Shown: piece after piece, positions 21,125-29,226 of the stretch
Position numbering within the stretch: the first letter of the stretch is position 1
Layout of the letters: each line of letters begins with the position of its first letter
Source: Collinsella aerofaciens
Lineage (GTDB): Bacteria; Actinomycetota; Coriobacteriia; Coriobacteriales; Coriobacteriaceae
Length of the DNA stretch: 40,566 nt
Assembly: GCA_030841765.1 (NCBI GenBank)
Contig: JAUUSS010000004.1
Span: 1 to 40,566 of the forward strand
Direction of reading: 5' to 3'
The notes under the pieces: model-generated
What the model saw: the letters and a program-made list of their open reading frames with translations, nothing else
Database searches by the model: none
What the model was told of the DNA's origin: nothing
Position numbers and translations under genes: made by a program

Positions 21125-21431
21125 CCTGCTCGACCTGATCACGCTGGACGACCTCAATGAGGAGCAGCGGCAGCTTGCGGAGTTGATCGGGCTGGAGGGA
21201 TATAAGGCGCTGGTGCGCACCTACGGCGGCACGCACATCGATATCCCCAAGGCGGATAGGCTGACGATGGACAGGCGTAACGACCGGATTGTTGATACAT
21301 ACGACGGATACAACGTCAGAGAGCTTGCCCGCAAGTGGGGGCTATCGGAGAGCCGGATATACGTCCTCACCAAGAGCAAGCGGGATAAGATCAGGTCGCG
21401 GGTGCCAGATAATCAGATAATGCTTTTTTGA
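21114..21431 (+). CDS. Mor-family middle transcription activator
   Basis: A 105-residue Mor/C-type activator (PF08765): QLAELIGLEGYKALVRTYGG, IDIPKADRL, then the HTH YNVRELARKWGLSESRIYVL. GTG at 21114 is chosen for the GGAGG eight bases upstream; a longer ATG frame from 21069 would overlap GemA deeply. Mor activates the middle promoter in Mu, probably here the region at 21432-21532 that follows. Confidence 0.87.
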   Translation: MADDLLDLITLDDLNEEQRQLAELIGLEGYKALVRTYGGTHIDIPKADRLTMDRRNDRIVDTYDGYNVRELARKWGLSESRIYVLTKSKRDKIRSRVPDNQIMLF

Positions 21432-21479
21432 TATTTAAAACTCATTGCTATATAAAAATTTGATCCAAACCGTTTTCGG

Positions 21480-21516
21480 GGTATAACTGAGACATCAGTT
21501 ATACCTCATATTTTTT
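21480..21516 (+). terminator. Terminator-like hairpin after Mor; middle promoter region
   Basis: GGTATAACTGA pairs perfectly with TCAGTTATACC across GACA, followed by TCATATTTTTT. It ends the early operon. The 50 bases before it (21432-21479) are AT-rich with TATAAAAATTT and may contain the Mor-dependent promoter, but I see no clear dyad. Confidence 0.75.
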
Positions 21517-21532
21517 GGGCGGGGAGAATTAC

Positions 21533-21847
21533 ATGAACGAGTGGGTCAAAGTGCTATTACCAATCGTGGCGGGGTTGGCCATCACCGTCATCGGATATTT
21601 CCTGCGGCAATCCTTTACACGGATTGACCGCATGCACAATGATCTCGCGCAGCTGCGGCAGGACACTGTGCGGCGCGAGGAGTACGACAAGGCCATCGAC
21701 GAGCTGCGGGATGACGTCAAGGATATCCGCGACAACTACATCAAGCGGGATGATTTTTACCGTGAGATCAGCAAGCTTGACCGTAAGCTCGACGCAATAC
21801 TGGATAAGGTGATTGTCATGATAAGGAGGCAGCAAGATGAGCAATGA
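21533..21847 (+). CDS. Membrane-anchored coiled-coil protein (DUF2730/Mu gp25-like)
   Basis: A 104-residue protein: transmembrane helix (VKVLLPIVAGLAITVIGYFL), then coiled coil (RMHNDLAQLRQDTVRREEYD). ATG at 21533 after GGGGAG. Position before gp26- and gp27-like genes matches Mu gp25 (DUF2730), a protein of unknown role. It overlaps the next gene by 11 bases. Confidence 0.7.
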   Translation: MNEWVKVLLPIVAGLAITVIGYFLRQSFTRIDRMHNDLAQLRQDTVRREEYDKAIDELRDDVKDIRDNYIKRDDFYREISKLDRKLDAILDKVIVMIRRQQDEQ

Positions 21848-22166
21848 GGAGCGGGCGCGGCTGCGCGCGGGCAATTTTGTCCACAATAACGGGCTGGTGC
21901 TGCGGATTATCAATATCCTGCGATATAAGTACAACCGGCTCACGGGCGTCAAGGACGTGGTCGCGGGCCACGGCGTCAGCGAGGATGAGTACCTCGACTC
22001 CGTCAACTTCTTGGCGGAGGAGGGCTACATCCACCTCCGCCTCGCGGCGGACAAGACGCCCGCGTCGCTGGCGGACAACGACTACCGGGATATCGAGGCC
22101 AAGCTCACCGGCAAGGGCATCCGCCTATTGAGCGGAGGTATCCGGGACAATCAGATCGAGGTGTAG
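21837..22166 (+). CDS. Mu gp26-like winged-helix protein
   Basis: A 109-residue protein with LRIINILRYKYNRLTGVKDV, VSEDEYLDSVNFLAEEGYIH and a final KLTGKGIRLLSGGI, the layout of a winged helix. In Mu-like phages the gene between gp25 and gp27 is of this type and has no firm function. AGGAGG precedes the ATG. Confidence 0.7.
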   Translation: MSNEERARLRAGNFVHNNGLVLRIINILRYKYNRLTGVKDVVAGHGVSEDEYLDSVNFLAEEGYIHLRLAADKTPASLADNDYRDIEAKLTGKGIRLLSGGIRDNQIEV

Positions 22167-22169
22167 AGG

Positions 22170-22733
22170 ATGGCAGAGAGGCGCAACCGCAAGCACAGTA
22201 AGATCGACGGCCTACCGCCCGATCTCAAGGCGACGGTGCAGCAGATGCTGCTGGACGGTGACACCTACAGCGAGGTCATCGCCTACTTGCAGACGCAGGG
22301 CGTCTCAATCTCCATGTCCTCTGTCTGCCGGTACGCGCAGGCGTATCTGGCGGAGCACGAGGCGCTGATGATGGCCAATGCCAACCTGCAGCGCATGATG
22401 GATGAGGTCAGCAAGTATCCAGACCTCGACACGACGGAGGCCATTATCCGCATCGTCAGCCATAACCTGCTCAACGTCCTGAGCAACACGAGCGAGGAGG
22501 ACTGGCAGGAGGTCGACCTTAGCAAGCTCCTTAAGGAGACCAACGCCCTCGTCCGGGCGTCAGCCTATAAAAAGCGGATCGCCCTGCAAAATCAGGACGC
22601 GCTGGATACCGGGCTCGACGCAGTCAAGGGGCTGGTATTTGCAGAGCTTGCCAAGGAGCGGCCCGAACTGTACCAGCAACTGGCCGAGTACGTGGACGGC
22701 AAAAAGGCGACCGGGATTACAGAGGGAGGATAA
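22170..22733 (+). CDS. DUF3486 protein (Mu gp27-like, small terminase candidate)
   Basis: A 187-residue protein starting RRNRKHSKIDGLPPDLKATV, with an HTH (DTYSEVIAYLQTQGVSISMS) and long helices, the DUF3486 signature. In Mu, gp27 precedes gp28 (large terminase) and is held to be the small terminase. Its N-terminal 45 residues closely resemble the C-terminus of the antirepressor at 13140. Only four bases separate it from the gp26-like gene. Confidence 0.83.
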   Translation: MAERRNRKHSKIDGLPPDLKATVQQMLLDGDTYSEVIAYLQTQGVSISMSSVCRYAQAYLAEHEALMMANANLQRMMDEVSKYPDLDTTEAIIRIVSHNLLNVLSNTSEEDWQEVDLSKLLKETNALVRASAYKKRIALQNQDALDTGLDAVKGLVFAELAKERPELYQQLAEYVDGKKATGITEGG

Positions 22734-22739
22734 CCTGTT

Positions 22740-23264
22740 ATGTGGTATGTCTTACAGGTCAAGACCGGAGACGAGATCAAGGTGCGGGACGCGCTGCTCG
22801 CTAAGGGCGTCCGGGCGCTGGTGCCGCAGGAGTCGCGGATGATCCGCAAAGACGGCAAGTGGGGCCGCAGGCTCTACACCCTGATCCCGTCGTATGTATT
22901 TGTCGACATCAAATTTGCCGCGCAGATATATTACACGATCCGGGCGATCCCCAGCGTGATCCGGTTTGTGGGCACGGGCTGCGGGGAGCCCTCCACCCTC
23001 ACCTATCTGGAGGCGGAGTGGATCAGGCTGCTCGCGGGAGACGGGGAGCCTCTGGAGTCAACCGTAATCCGGGTGCCGGAGGATGGCAGGCCGGAGATCG
23101 TGGGCGGCGTGCTCGCCCACTTCCCGGCGCAGGTCGTCGAGTACGATCTGCGGCATAAGCGGGCCAAGGTAACGATCACGCTCTGCGGGGAGCAGCGGGA
23201 GCTGCAGCTCTCCGTGGTGCGCGAGGATGATGAGGATACCGGGCAGGAGCCCGATCCAATATAA
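22740..23264 (+). CDS. NusG-paralogue antiterminator (LoaP-like)
   Basis: A 174-residue NusG N-terminal domain protein: MWYVLQVKTGDEIKVRDALL, PSYVFVDIKF and AIPSVIRFVG are canonical, followed by a KOW-like barrel (GVLAHFPAQVVEYDLRHKRA). It resembles the LoaP/UpxY paralogues that promote processive antitermination of long operons. It is the last gene before a 389-base non-coding segment with strong hairpins and the 17-kb late operon, the expected target. The gene is not usual in Mu. Confidence 0.88.
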   Translation: MWYVLQVKTGDEIKVRDALLAKGVRALVPQESRMIRKDGKWGRRLYTLIPSYVFVDIKFAAQIYYTIRAIPSVIRFVGTGCGEPSTLTYLEAEWIRLLAGDGEPLESTVIRVPEDGRPEIVGGVLAHFPAQVVEYDLRHKRAKVTITLCGEQRELQLSVVREDDEDTGQEPDPI

Positions 23265-23329
23265 CCGTAACAAATGGATCGTTCACGAGCCGGGGCGGCA
23301 GCGGCAACTGCCGCCCCCACAACCCTAAA

Positions 23330-23552
23330 ACCGTTTAAATTTAAACGGTCTGTACCTCAAATTTAAACGATACCGGTCAGGCCGGGCGGTTGATGCGTCC
23401 CGCGCGGTACGAGCCGGAGGACATATGGGCGCTACACGGGCCGGATCGGCCCGGTGGCGGAGCATATCCGGGCCAAAAACGCGGATATTTACACTTTGCC
23501 CCGCTGCATCCGGGCGCGGATGCGTTTAAAAGCGCGTTAACCCCGTTTAAAT
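23330..23552. repeat. Internal cluster of CGTTTAAAT sites
   Basis: The palindrome ACCGTTTAAATTTAAACGGT (23330-23349) is two facing copies of CCGTTTAAAT. Further copies are at 23361-23369, 23523-23530 and 23543-23552, with another in the terminase gene (23742-23750). They match the left-end sites at 10964-11120. A possible internal transposase, partition or gyrase-type site near the middle of the genome. Confidence 0.6.
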
Positions 23553-23590
23553 TTTGACGCATTGATTTTTGCAAGCATCTTTACCCTTTT

Positions 23591-23631
23591 CCCCTGAGTG
23601 GCCTTGTGTGGCCTCTCAGGGGCCATTTTTT
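23591..23631 (+). terminator. Strong intrinsic terminator before the terminase gene
   Basis: CCCCTGAG-T-GGCC pairs with GGCC-T-CTCAGGGG, followed by CCA and TTTTTT. It lies only 22 bases before the terminase ATG, so late transcription from upstream must read through it. This fits the antiterminator gene next to it. Confidence 0.85.
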
Positions 23632-23653
23632 GCATTGTCGGAGGTGGGACAGG

Positions 23654-25408
23654 ATGGCGGGGCCAAAATTAAGCCCTCTGGACGCCCTCAAGGGGGCGCT
23701 GGAGGACGCGGAAGCCAAAATCCAAGAGGAAAGCGGCCGAAATTTAAACGATCTGCGGGCACTACTAAACGATTACCTCCGGCGCGGGGATGAGCCGGAA
23801 CGCAGGCAGCTGCTGCGGGAGTATGAGCGCGGCGGCAAGCTGACCGGCCCGCACGGCATCCGCAGGAGGCTTGGGGCCATTGACATGGAGTTTTTTGGCC
23901 GGGCGTACTTTGGCCATTATTTCTCGCGGCCCTCGCCTGCGTTCCACCGGGAGCTTGACGCCATCTGGAGGGATGGCGTGCTTAAGGGACGGCATCCCCT
24001 GACGGATGCGGACGTCAAGGCCATCAGTCGGTTGCCCGGATCACGCCGGGTCGTGGCCGCCCCGCGTGGCCACGCCAAGAGCACCAACCTTACGTTTAAG
24101 GGCACGATGCATGCGGTCTTATACCAATACAAGCACTACCCGATCATCCTGTCCGACAGCTCGGAGCAGGCAGAGGGATTTTTGGAGTCAATCCGGGTGG
24201 AGCTGGAGGATAACGCCGCGATCCGCGAGGATTTTGGGGAACTGGCCGGGCCGGTCTGGCGCGGCAATGTGCTGGTAACTAAAACCAACATCAAGATCGA
24301 GGCCATCGGCAGCGGCAAAAAGATCAGGGGCCGCAAGCACCGCAACTGGCGGCCTGACCTCATCGTGCTCGATGACGTCGAAAACGATGAAAATGTCCGC
24401 ACGCCGGAGCAGCGGCGCAAGCTGCGGGACTGGTACAACAAGGCGGTCAGCAAGGCGGGCGACGATTACACGGATATCGTGTACATCGGCACGCTGCTGC
24501 ACTATGACAGCCTGCTGGCCAATACCCTGCGCAACCCGGCCTATCAGGCGATCAAATACAAGGCGGTCATCCGCTGGAGTAAGGCGGACGCCCTGTGGCG
24601 GGAGTGGGAGGCGCTCTATACCGATCTCGACGACCCCGACCGCGCGGCGCACGCCCTTAGCTACTTTGAGGCGCGGCGGGCTGAGATGCTGGCCGGGACA
24701 GAGGTTTTATGGGAGGCCAAGCTCTCCTACTATGACCTGATGTGCATCCGTATTTCTGAGGGCGAGAGCTCATTTAATTCGGAGCTCCAAAATGAGCCGA
24801 TCAACCCGGACGACTGCATCTTTATGGAGGAGTGGCTCGACTATTATAACGAGGCTGAGATCAATTTTGGCAGCGCGGATTTTGCATTTTTTGGCTTTGT
24901 CGACCCAAGCTTGGGTAAATCCAAAAACAGCGACTACTCGGCCATTATTACCCTTGCCAAGCACGCGCCGACCGGATACATGTACGTCCTCGACGCGGAC
25001 ATCGAGCGGCGTCACCCAGACCGGATTATCTCAGACGTGCTGCATAAGGAGGAGTGGCTGCGCAACACCTACGGGCGGGGTTACGCCAAGCTGGGGGCCG
25101 AGACCAACCAATTTCAGTGGTTCCTTAAAGAAGAACTCGCCAAGGCGAGCGCGAGGGCTGGCCTTTACCTGCCCATCGAGGAGGTGCAGCAGACCACCGA
25201 TAAGGTGATGCGCGTCCAGACGCTGCAGCCGGATGTCAAAAACAAGTACATCAAGTTTAACCGGCGGCACAAGCGGCTGCTCGAGCAGCTGCTGCAGTTT
25301 CCCATGGCGGCCCACGATGACGGGCCGGATGCGCTTGAGGGCGCGCGCAGCATCGCTAAAAACGAGCAGCGGTTTGTCATTTTCAGCCGCCGCGAATTAG
25401 GGATATAA
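23654..25408 (+). CDS. Large terminase subunit (Mu gp28/TerL)
   Basis: A 584-residue packaging ATPase-nuclease. After an N-terminal helical part comes the ATPase Walker A-like VAAPRGHAKSTNLTF and a Walker B-type DLIVLDDVEND. The nuclease domain has FVDPSLGKSKNSDYSAI and a late acidic DDGPDALEGA. ATG at 23654 follows GGAGGTG; an upstream frame runs through the terminator and is rejected. It cuts and pumps phage DNA into proheads with the portal. Confidence 0.92.
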   Translation: MAGPKLSPLDALKGALEDAEAKIQEESGRNLNDLRALLNDYLRRGDEPERRQLLREYERGGKLTGPHGIRRRLGAIDMEFFGRAYFGHYFSRPSPAFHRELDAIWRDGVLKGRHPLTDADVKAISRLPGSRRVVAAPRGHAKSTNLTFKGTMHAVLYQYKHYPIILSDSSEQAEGFLESIRVELEDNAAIREDFGELAGPVWRGNVLVTKTNIKIEAIGSGKKIRGRKHRNWRPDLIVLDDVENDENVRTPEQRRKLRDWYNKAVSKAGDDYTDIVYIGTLLHYDSLLANTLRNPAYQAIKYKAVIRWSKADALWREWEALYTDLDDPDRAAHALSYFEARRAEMLAGTEVLWEAKLSYYDLMCIRISEGESSFNSELQNEPINPDDCIFMEEWLDYYNEAEINFGSADFAFFGFVDPSLGKSKNSDYSAIITLAKHAPTGYMYVLDADIERRHPDRIISDVLHKEEWLRNTYGRGYAKLGAETNQFQWFLKEELAKASARAGLYLPIEEVQQTTDKVMRVQTLQPDVKNKYIKFNRRHKRLLEQLLQFPMAAHDDGPDALEGARSIAKNEQRFVIFSRRELGI

Positions 25409-25428
25409 ATAGTATAGGAGGCAGGACG

Positions 25429-25650
25429 ATGGAGGCAGCCAGCTTAAGCGATATCTGCAATGTATGCGCCCACAAGGATACCTGTGGACATCAGTATACG
25501 GAGGGCATCACATGGCGCAATACTGCACACGGGATTGAGATCAGTATCCATCAGCACCCATATACCCATACCAGCATTACAGTGGAGGGCCTTGCGCGAC
25601 TGATCGGTGAGGCCATGACGGGGCAATGTCGCAGATGGGAGGCAGAGTAA
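25429..25650 (+). CDS. Small Cys-rich protein between terminase and portal
   Basis: A 73-residue protein with C-x2-C (CNVCAHKDTCGH) and a late Cys before the end (GQCRRWEAE), probably zinc-binding. ATG after GGAGGCAGG; its TAA overlaps the portal ATG. No family is recognised; compact Cys-rich genes are common next to terminases. Confidence 0.65.
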   Translation: MEAASLSDICNVCAHKDTCGHQYTEGITWRNTAHGIEISIHQHPYTHTSITVEGLARLIGEAMTGQCRRWEAE

Positions 25651-27038
25651 TGTCATCGGTCTACATGGACAGGGCGTCATATGAGACGCTGGACGCGGCA
25701 GGCGTTAAGCGCCTGATCGACCGGCACATGCTGGTGGATGAGGGCAAGTACCGGCAGCTGCAGGAGTATTATCTCGGCAACCACAGTATCCTCCACAGCC
25801 ATAAGGAGCACAGCGCATCCCCCAATAACCGCATCGTCTGCAACGTCGCCAAGTACATCACGGACACGGCTACCGGGTATTTCCTCGGGCGGCCCGTGGT
25901 ATATGGCAGCTCGGATGATAATTACCTCGCGCAGCTGCAGGACATCATGGACTATAACGACGAGCAGGATCACAACGCCGAGCTCGCCAAGGGCTGCTCC
26001 ATCAAGGGGAGCTGCTGCGAGATGCTGTATCTCGATGAGGACGCCGCGATCCGCATGACCCTGCTCGAGCCCGACGACTGCCTCGTCATCTACCCGACCG
26101 GCTCGGAGGAGCCGATGGGCGCGATCCGGCGTATTGTTACAGAGGATAAGGACGGCAACAAGATCACGCGCTATGAGTGGTGGCGCGAGGAGGACGTCTG
26201 GTATTTTACCGCCCCGGACGGCGGCTCCCTGCAGCTCTCCGGCACGGAGGATCATTACTGGCACGGCGTGCCGGTGGTCGAGTACCGCAATAACGACGAG
26301 CGCATGGGCGACTATGAGAGCGTGATCCCCATGATCGACGCATACAACCGCGTGCAGAGTAACACGGCCAACATGTATCAGTATAACGACGACGCGATCA
26401 TGGTGCTGTCCCATATGGGCGCGGCCACGTCCAACGACATCGTGCAGATTAAGGAGGAGGGCGCGATCAGCCTTGCCAATGGGGGCACGATCAGCTGGCT
26501 TACTAAGGACGTCAACGACGCGGGCCTCGAGCGCTATAAGGATCGGCTGACGCGGGACATCCACGCATTGAGCGGCGTGCCGCGATTGTCGGACGAGCAG
26601 TTTGCGGGCAATCTCTCCGGGGTTGCCATCGCATACAAGCTGTGGGGCCTTGAGCAGGTCACAGCCATTAAGGAGCGCAAGTTTAAGCGCGGCCTGCAGC
26701 GCCGCGCCGAACTGATCACCAACATCCTGCATATCACCAGCAATCCCACCTATGATTACCGCGATATCGACATCCAATTTAGGCGCAATCAGCCGCAAAA
26801 TCTGCCCGAGCTCGCAGACGTGGTGACCAAGCTGGCCGCCGACCTCTCCCGCGAGACGCGGCTTAAGCTCCTGCCCAACGTCAGCAACGTGCAGGATGAG
26901 ATCAATAAGCTCAGGGCCGAGGAGGAGCAGCAGCTTAAGGCTGCCGACCCCTCCACCGGGTATGAGGCGCTGGCCAGGGCGCTGCGGGAGGCTGAGGCGA
27001 CGCCTCCCACAGCGGATGAGGACGGTGACGGCGCATGA
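25650..27038 (+). CDS. Portal protein (SPP1 gp6-like)
   Basis: A 462-residue portal of the Phage_prot_Gp6 family: NNRIVCNVAKYITDTATGYF, the conserved LSDEQFAGNLSGVAIAYKLW, and IKERKFKRGLQRR. This is the SPP1-like rather than Mu gp29-like (DUF935) portal. It forms the dodecameric ring at the capsid vertex. ATG at 25650 overlaps the preceding stop, GGGAGG upstream. The C-terminus overlaps the gpF-like gene (ATGA). Confidence 0.92.
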   Translation: MSSVYMDRASYETLDAAGVKRLIDRHMLVDEGKYRQLQEYYLGNHSILHSHKEHSASPNNRIVCNVAKYITDTATGYFLGRPVVYGSSDDNYLAQLQDIMDYNDEQDHNAELAKGCSIKGSCCEMLYLDEDAAIRMTLLEPDDCLVIYPTGSEEPMGAIRRIVTEDKDGNKITRYEWWREEDVWYFTAPDGGSLQLSGTEDHYWHGVPVVEYRNNDERMGDYESVIPMIDAYNRVQSNTANMYQYNDDAIMVLSHMGAATSNDIVQIKEEGAISLANGGTISWLTKDVNDAGLERYKDRLTRDIHALSGVPRLSDEQFAGNLSGVAIAYKLWGLEQVTAIKERKFKRGLQRRAELITNILHITSNPTYDYRDIDIQFRRNQPQNLPELADVVTKLAADLSRETRLKLLPNVSNVQDEINKLRAEEEQQLKAADPSTGYEALARALREAEATPPTADEDGDGA

Positions 27039-28066
27039 GCAGCAACCGCAATTATTGGGTCGATCTCGCCAAGTCGGAGGCGCTTAAGACCGAGCGCCGG
27101 GCCGACCAGTATACCAATGAGCTTATGACCATCTATCAGGAGGCTGCGGGCCAGATTGAGCGCGAGATCGCGGCGATCTATGGCCGGTACGCCAAGGATA
27201 ATCAGCTCACGGACGCTGTGGCCCGCCAGTACATCGGCGGCAGGGAGTATAGCTCGTGGCGCATGTCCATCGACCGGTACGTCAAGGCCCTCTCCGGCCC
27301 CGCCAAGGACAGCCGGATGCTGACAGAGCTCAACACCCTCTCGGCCAAGAGCCGGATCAGCCGCAAGGAGCAGCTGCTCGGAGACATCTACCGGCACATG
27401 ATCGATCTCGCCGGAGACGCGGACGGCAGGATCAGGCGGATGATGCGCGACACGCTGGTCAACAGCTATTACGAGGGATGCTACGGCGTGCAGCGCGGGC
27501 TGCGTCTTGGATTTGGGGTCTCCCGCCTTGATGACAGATTGATCAAGCGGGTGCTGGATGAGCCGTGGAGTGAGCGGACATTTTCAGCGGCGGTGTGGGG
27601 CAACACCGACCATCTGGCGATGGTGACACGGCGGGAGATCTCTATCGGCCTTACCAAGGGCAGCAGCATCCAGCAGATGACCAAGGGCGTCAACGACGCA
27701 ATGGGCGCAGGCCGGTACGCGGCGGAGCGCCTTGTGCGCACGGAGTGCACGCATTTTGCGGCGGAGGCTCGATTGCTGTCCTACAAGGAGACGGGCGTCA
27801 AGCGTTATCGCTTTGTGGGCGGCGGCGAGGGCGGACATTGCCACTGCGCCGAATTAAACGGACAGGAGTATGACGTCGATGCGGCTAAGCCAGGGATTGA
27901 CTACCCGCCAATCCACCCCAATTGTACCTGCACCATTGTGGCGGTGCCGTCGCGGCGCATGTTTGCGCCGTATGAGGCGGTGCCGATCCCGGAGAGCATC
28001 AAGTATGAGGACTGGTATGAGGATTACGTCGCGCACACGCAGCGGCCACCAAGGAGGAGTAAGTGA
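27035..28066 (+). CDS. Minor head / head morphogenesis protein (Mu gpF-like)
   Basis: A 343-residue protein, helical first half, then the Phage_Mu_F domain: ERLVRTECTHFAAEARLLSY, CHCAELNGQEYDVD and PPIHPNCTCTIVAV. These Cys/His residues define the family (SPP1 gp7 type). It is packed in the prohead and may be injected. It follows the portal as usual. SD sequence lies in the portal end. Confidence 0.9.
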   Translation: MSSNRNYWVDLAKSEALKTERRADQYTNELMTIYQEAAGQIEREIAAIYGRYAKDNQLTDAVARQYIGGREYSSWRMSIDRYVKALSGPAKDSRMLTELNTLSAKSRISRKEQLLGDIYRHMIDLAGDADGRIRRMMRDTLVNSYYEGCYGVQRGLRLGFGVSRLDDRLIKRVLDEPWSERTFSAAVWGNTDHLAMVTRREISIGLTKGSSIQQMTKGVNDAMGAGRYAAERLVRTECTHFAAEARLLSYKETGVKRYRFVGGGEGGHCHCAELNGQEYDVDAAKPGIDYPPIHPNCTCTIVAVPSRRMFAPYEAVPIPESIKYEDWYEDYVAHTQRPPRRSK

Positions 28067-28067
28067 G

Positions 28068-28358
28068 ATGCATGAGGACAAGCCGGTCGGCTATGAGGCC
28101 GCCCGATGGATGATCGAGACGGAGCTTGAGGGGTTATATAAGATATGCAATCCCCCGGAGATCGCGGCGGGGATATACGAGTATTACCTGCGTGCCTACC
28201 TTAACCCCAACCACATGCCCCACCGGGGCGAGACAACCGTGGATATGCTGGAGACGCACCTGCCGTACCTGATCAAGTGCTACGGCGAGGACGCGGTCAA
28301 GGCCGCGTTGCGTGACCTGTACAACGAGCGGTTTGCGCGGGAGGGACGGACGCTGTGA
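28068..28358 (+). CDS. Small head-region protein (96 aa)
   Basis: A helical acidic protein: DKPVGYEAARWMIETELEGL, then TVDMLETHLPYLIKCYGEDA. AAGGAGGAG precedes ATG at 28068; the stop overlaps the next GTG. It sits between the gpF-like and scaffold genes. The family is not recognised. Confidence 0.65.
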   Translation: MHEDKPVGYEAARWMIETELEGLYKICNPPEIAAGIYEYYLRAYLNPNHMPHRGETTVDMLETHLPYLIKCYGEDAVKAALRDLYNERFAREGRTL

Positions 28359-28522
28359 CAGGTAAGCGCTGGGCAGGCGTGGACGCCTACGAGCACATCC
28401 AGCTTGTTGAGGCGGGTATCCTGCCGCGAGGGCTAAGCTACTTATCCGCATACGACTACATCGGCCTCCCCGTCCCACCGGACGAGGAGGCCGAAGAAAA
28501 CACGCAGATATCCGGCGGTTAA
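28355..28522 (+). CDS. Small hypothetical protein (55 aa)
   Basis: GTG at 28355 overlaps the preceding TGA (GTGA). Starts VTGKRWAGVDAYEHIQLVEA, ends in an acidic PPDEEAEENTQISGG. The stop TAA is in the loop of a CCGGCG/CGCCGG hairpin (28512-28529), a possible attenuator before the scaffold gene. Family not recognised. Confidence 0.6.
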   Translation: MTGKRWAGVDAYEHIQLVEAGILPRGLSYLSAYDYIGLPVPPDEEAEENTQISGG

Positions 28523-28560
28523 ACGCCGGTTATCAATAGATTAATTGGAGGCAAGACACA

Positions 28561-29226
28561 ATGGCAGAGACAATTGATACGACCGTCACCACGACGGAGC
28601 CGACAACCGATCCTGTAACTGAGACGACGCCCTCCGAAGGCACAGAGCCGGAGGGCAAAGAGGCTAAGCCGGAGAGCAAGTTCCTCCAGCGGCTGGGTAA
28701 GCTGCTGGGGATCGGCGGCGATGACGGGGACGGCGACGCCAATCCCAAGGAGGACGGCAAGGCAGACCCGCCGCCCAAGGATGGCCAGACCTACACAGAG
28801 GCCGACCTACAGGCGCGCATCGACGCGGCCAAGGCACAATGGCAGGCTGAGCAGGAGGAGCAGGCGCGTCTCGCCAAGCTTAGCCCGGAGGAGCGGGCCA
28901 AGGCGGAGGCGACCAAGACCAGCGATGAGATCGCACAGCTCAAGGCGCAGCTCCTCGCCCGCGACGTCAGGGATAAGGCTATCACGCGCCTGAGCGGCGA
29001 CGGCTACCCGGTCGGGCTCGCCGACCTGCTGCCGCTGACCAGCGATCAGGACATGACGGCGGCCTGCGACAAGCTGACCGAGGCGTTTGACGCAGCGGTC
29101 GCGGCCACAGTCAAGGAGCGGCTGCGCGGCAAGACCCCGGAGGGCATCGGCAAGGCGTCCAACGCCACTGAGGCGATCCGCAACGAGATCAGCGAGAGCA
29201 TCAGAGGAGGTATGAGCAATGGCTAA
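28561..29226 (+). CDS. Scaffold protein (DUF4355-like)
   Basis: A 221-residue protein with a Thr/Glu-rich disordered start, a Gly/Asp linker, then coiled coil (DLQARIDAAKAQWQAEQEEQ, KLSPEERAKAEATKTSDEIA), as in scaffolds that precede capsid genes. It guides prohead assembly and is then lost. GGAGG precedes the ATG; it overlaps the capsid gene by eight bases. Confidence 0.85.
   Translation: MAETIDTTVTTTEPTTDPVTETTPSEGTEPEGKEAKPESKFLQRLGKLLGIGGDDGDGDANPKEDGKADPPPKDGQTYTEADLQARIDAAKAQWQAEQEEQARLAKLSPEERAKAEATKTSDEIAQLKAQLLARDVRDKAITRLSGDGYPVGLADLLPLTSDQDMTAACDKLTEAFDAAVAATVKERLRGKTPEGIGKASNATEAIRNEISESIRGGMSNG

Larger units (their letters stand above)
23265..23653 (+). promoter_or_regulatory. 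Structured non-coding leader of the late operon
   Basis: This 389-base gap between the NusG-like gene and the terminase gene contains a 10-bp hairpin GGGGCGGCAG/CTGCCGCCCC (23292-23317), a perfect 20-base palindrome (23330-23349), a GGGCC/GGCCC hairpin near 23440, and a terminator (23591-23631). LoaP-type proteins act at hairpin RNA elements in leaders, so I propose this as the antitermination target. No coding frame with a ribosome binding site was found in it. Confidence 0.6.

Noticed and set aside
19880..21220. 446-codon leftward open frame opposite the early genes
   Set aside because: GC-rich phage coding DNA leaves long antisense frames. The rightward strand here has four overlapping genes with ribosome binding sites and known families.
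23606..23653. Longer terminase starting at 23606
   Set aside because: The frame would begin inside the terminator hairpin; GGAGGTG points to the ATG at 23654.
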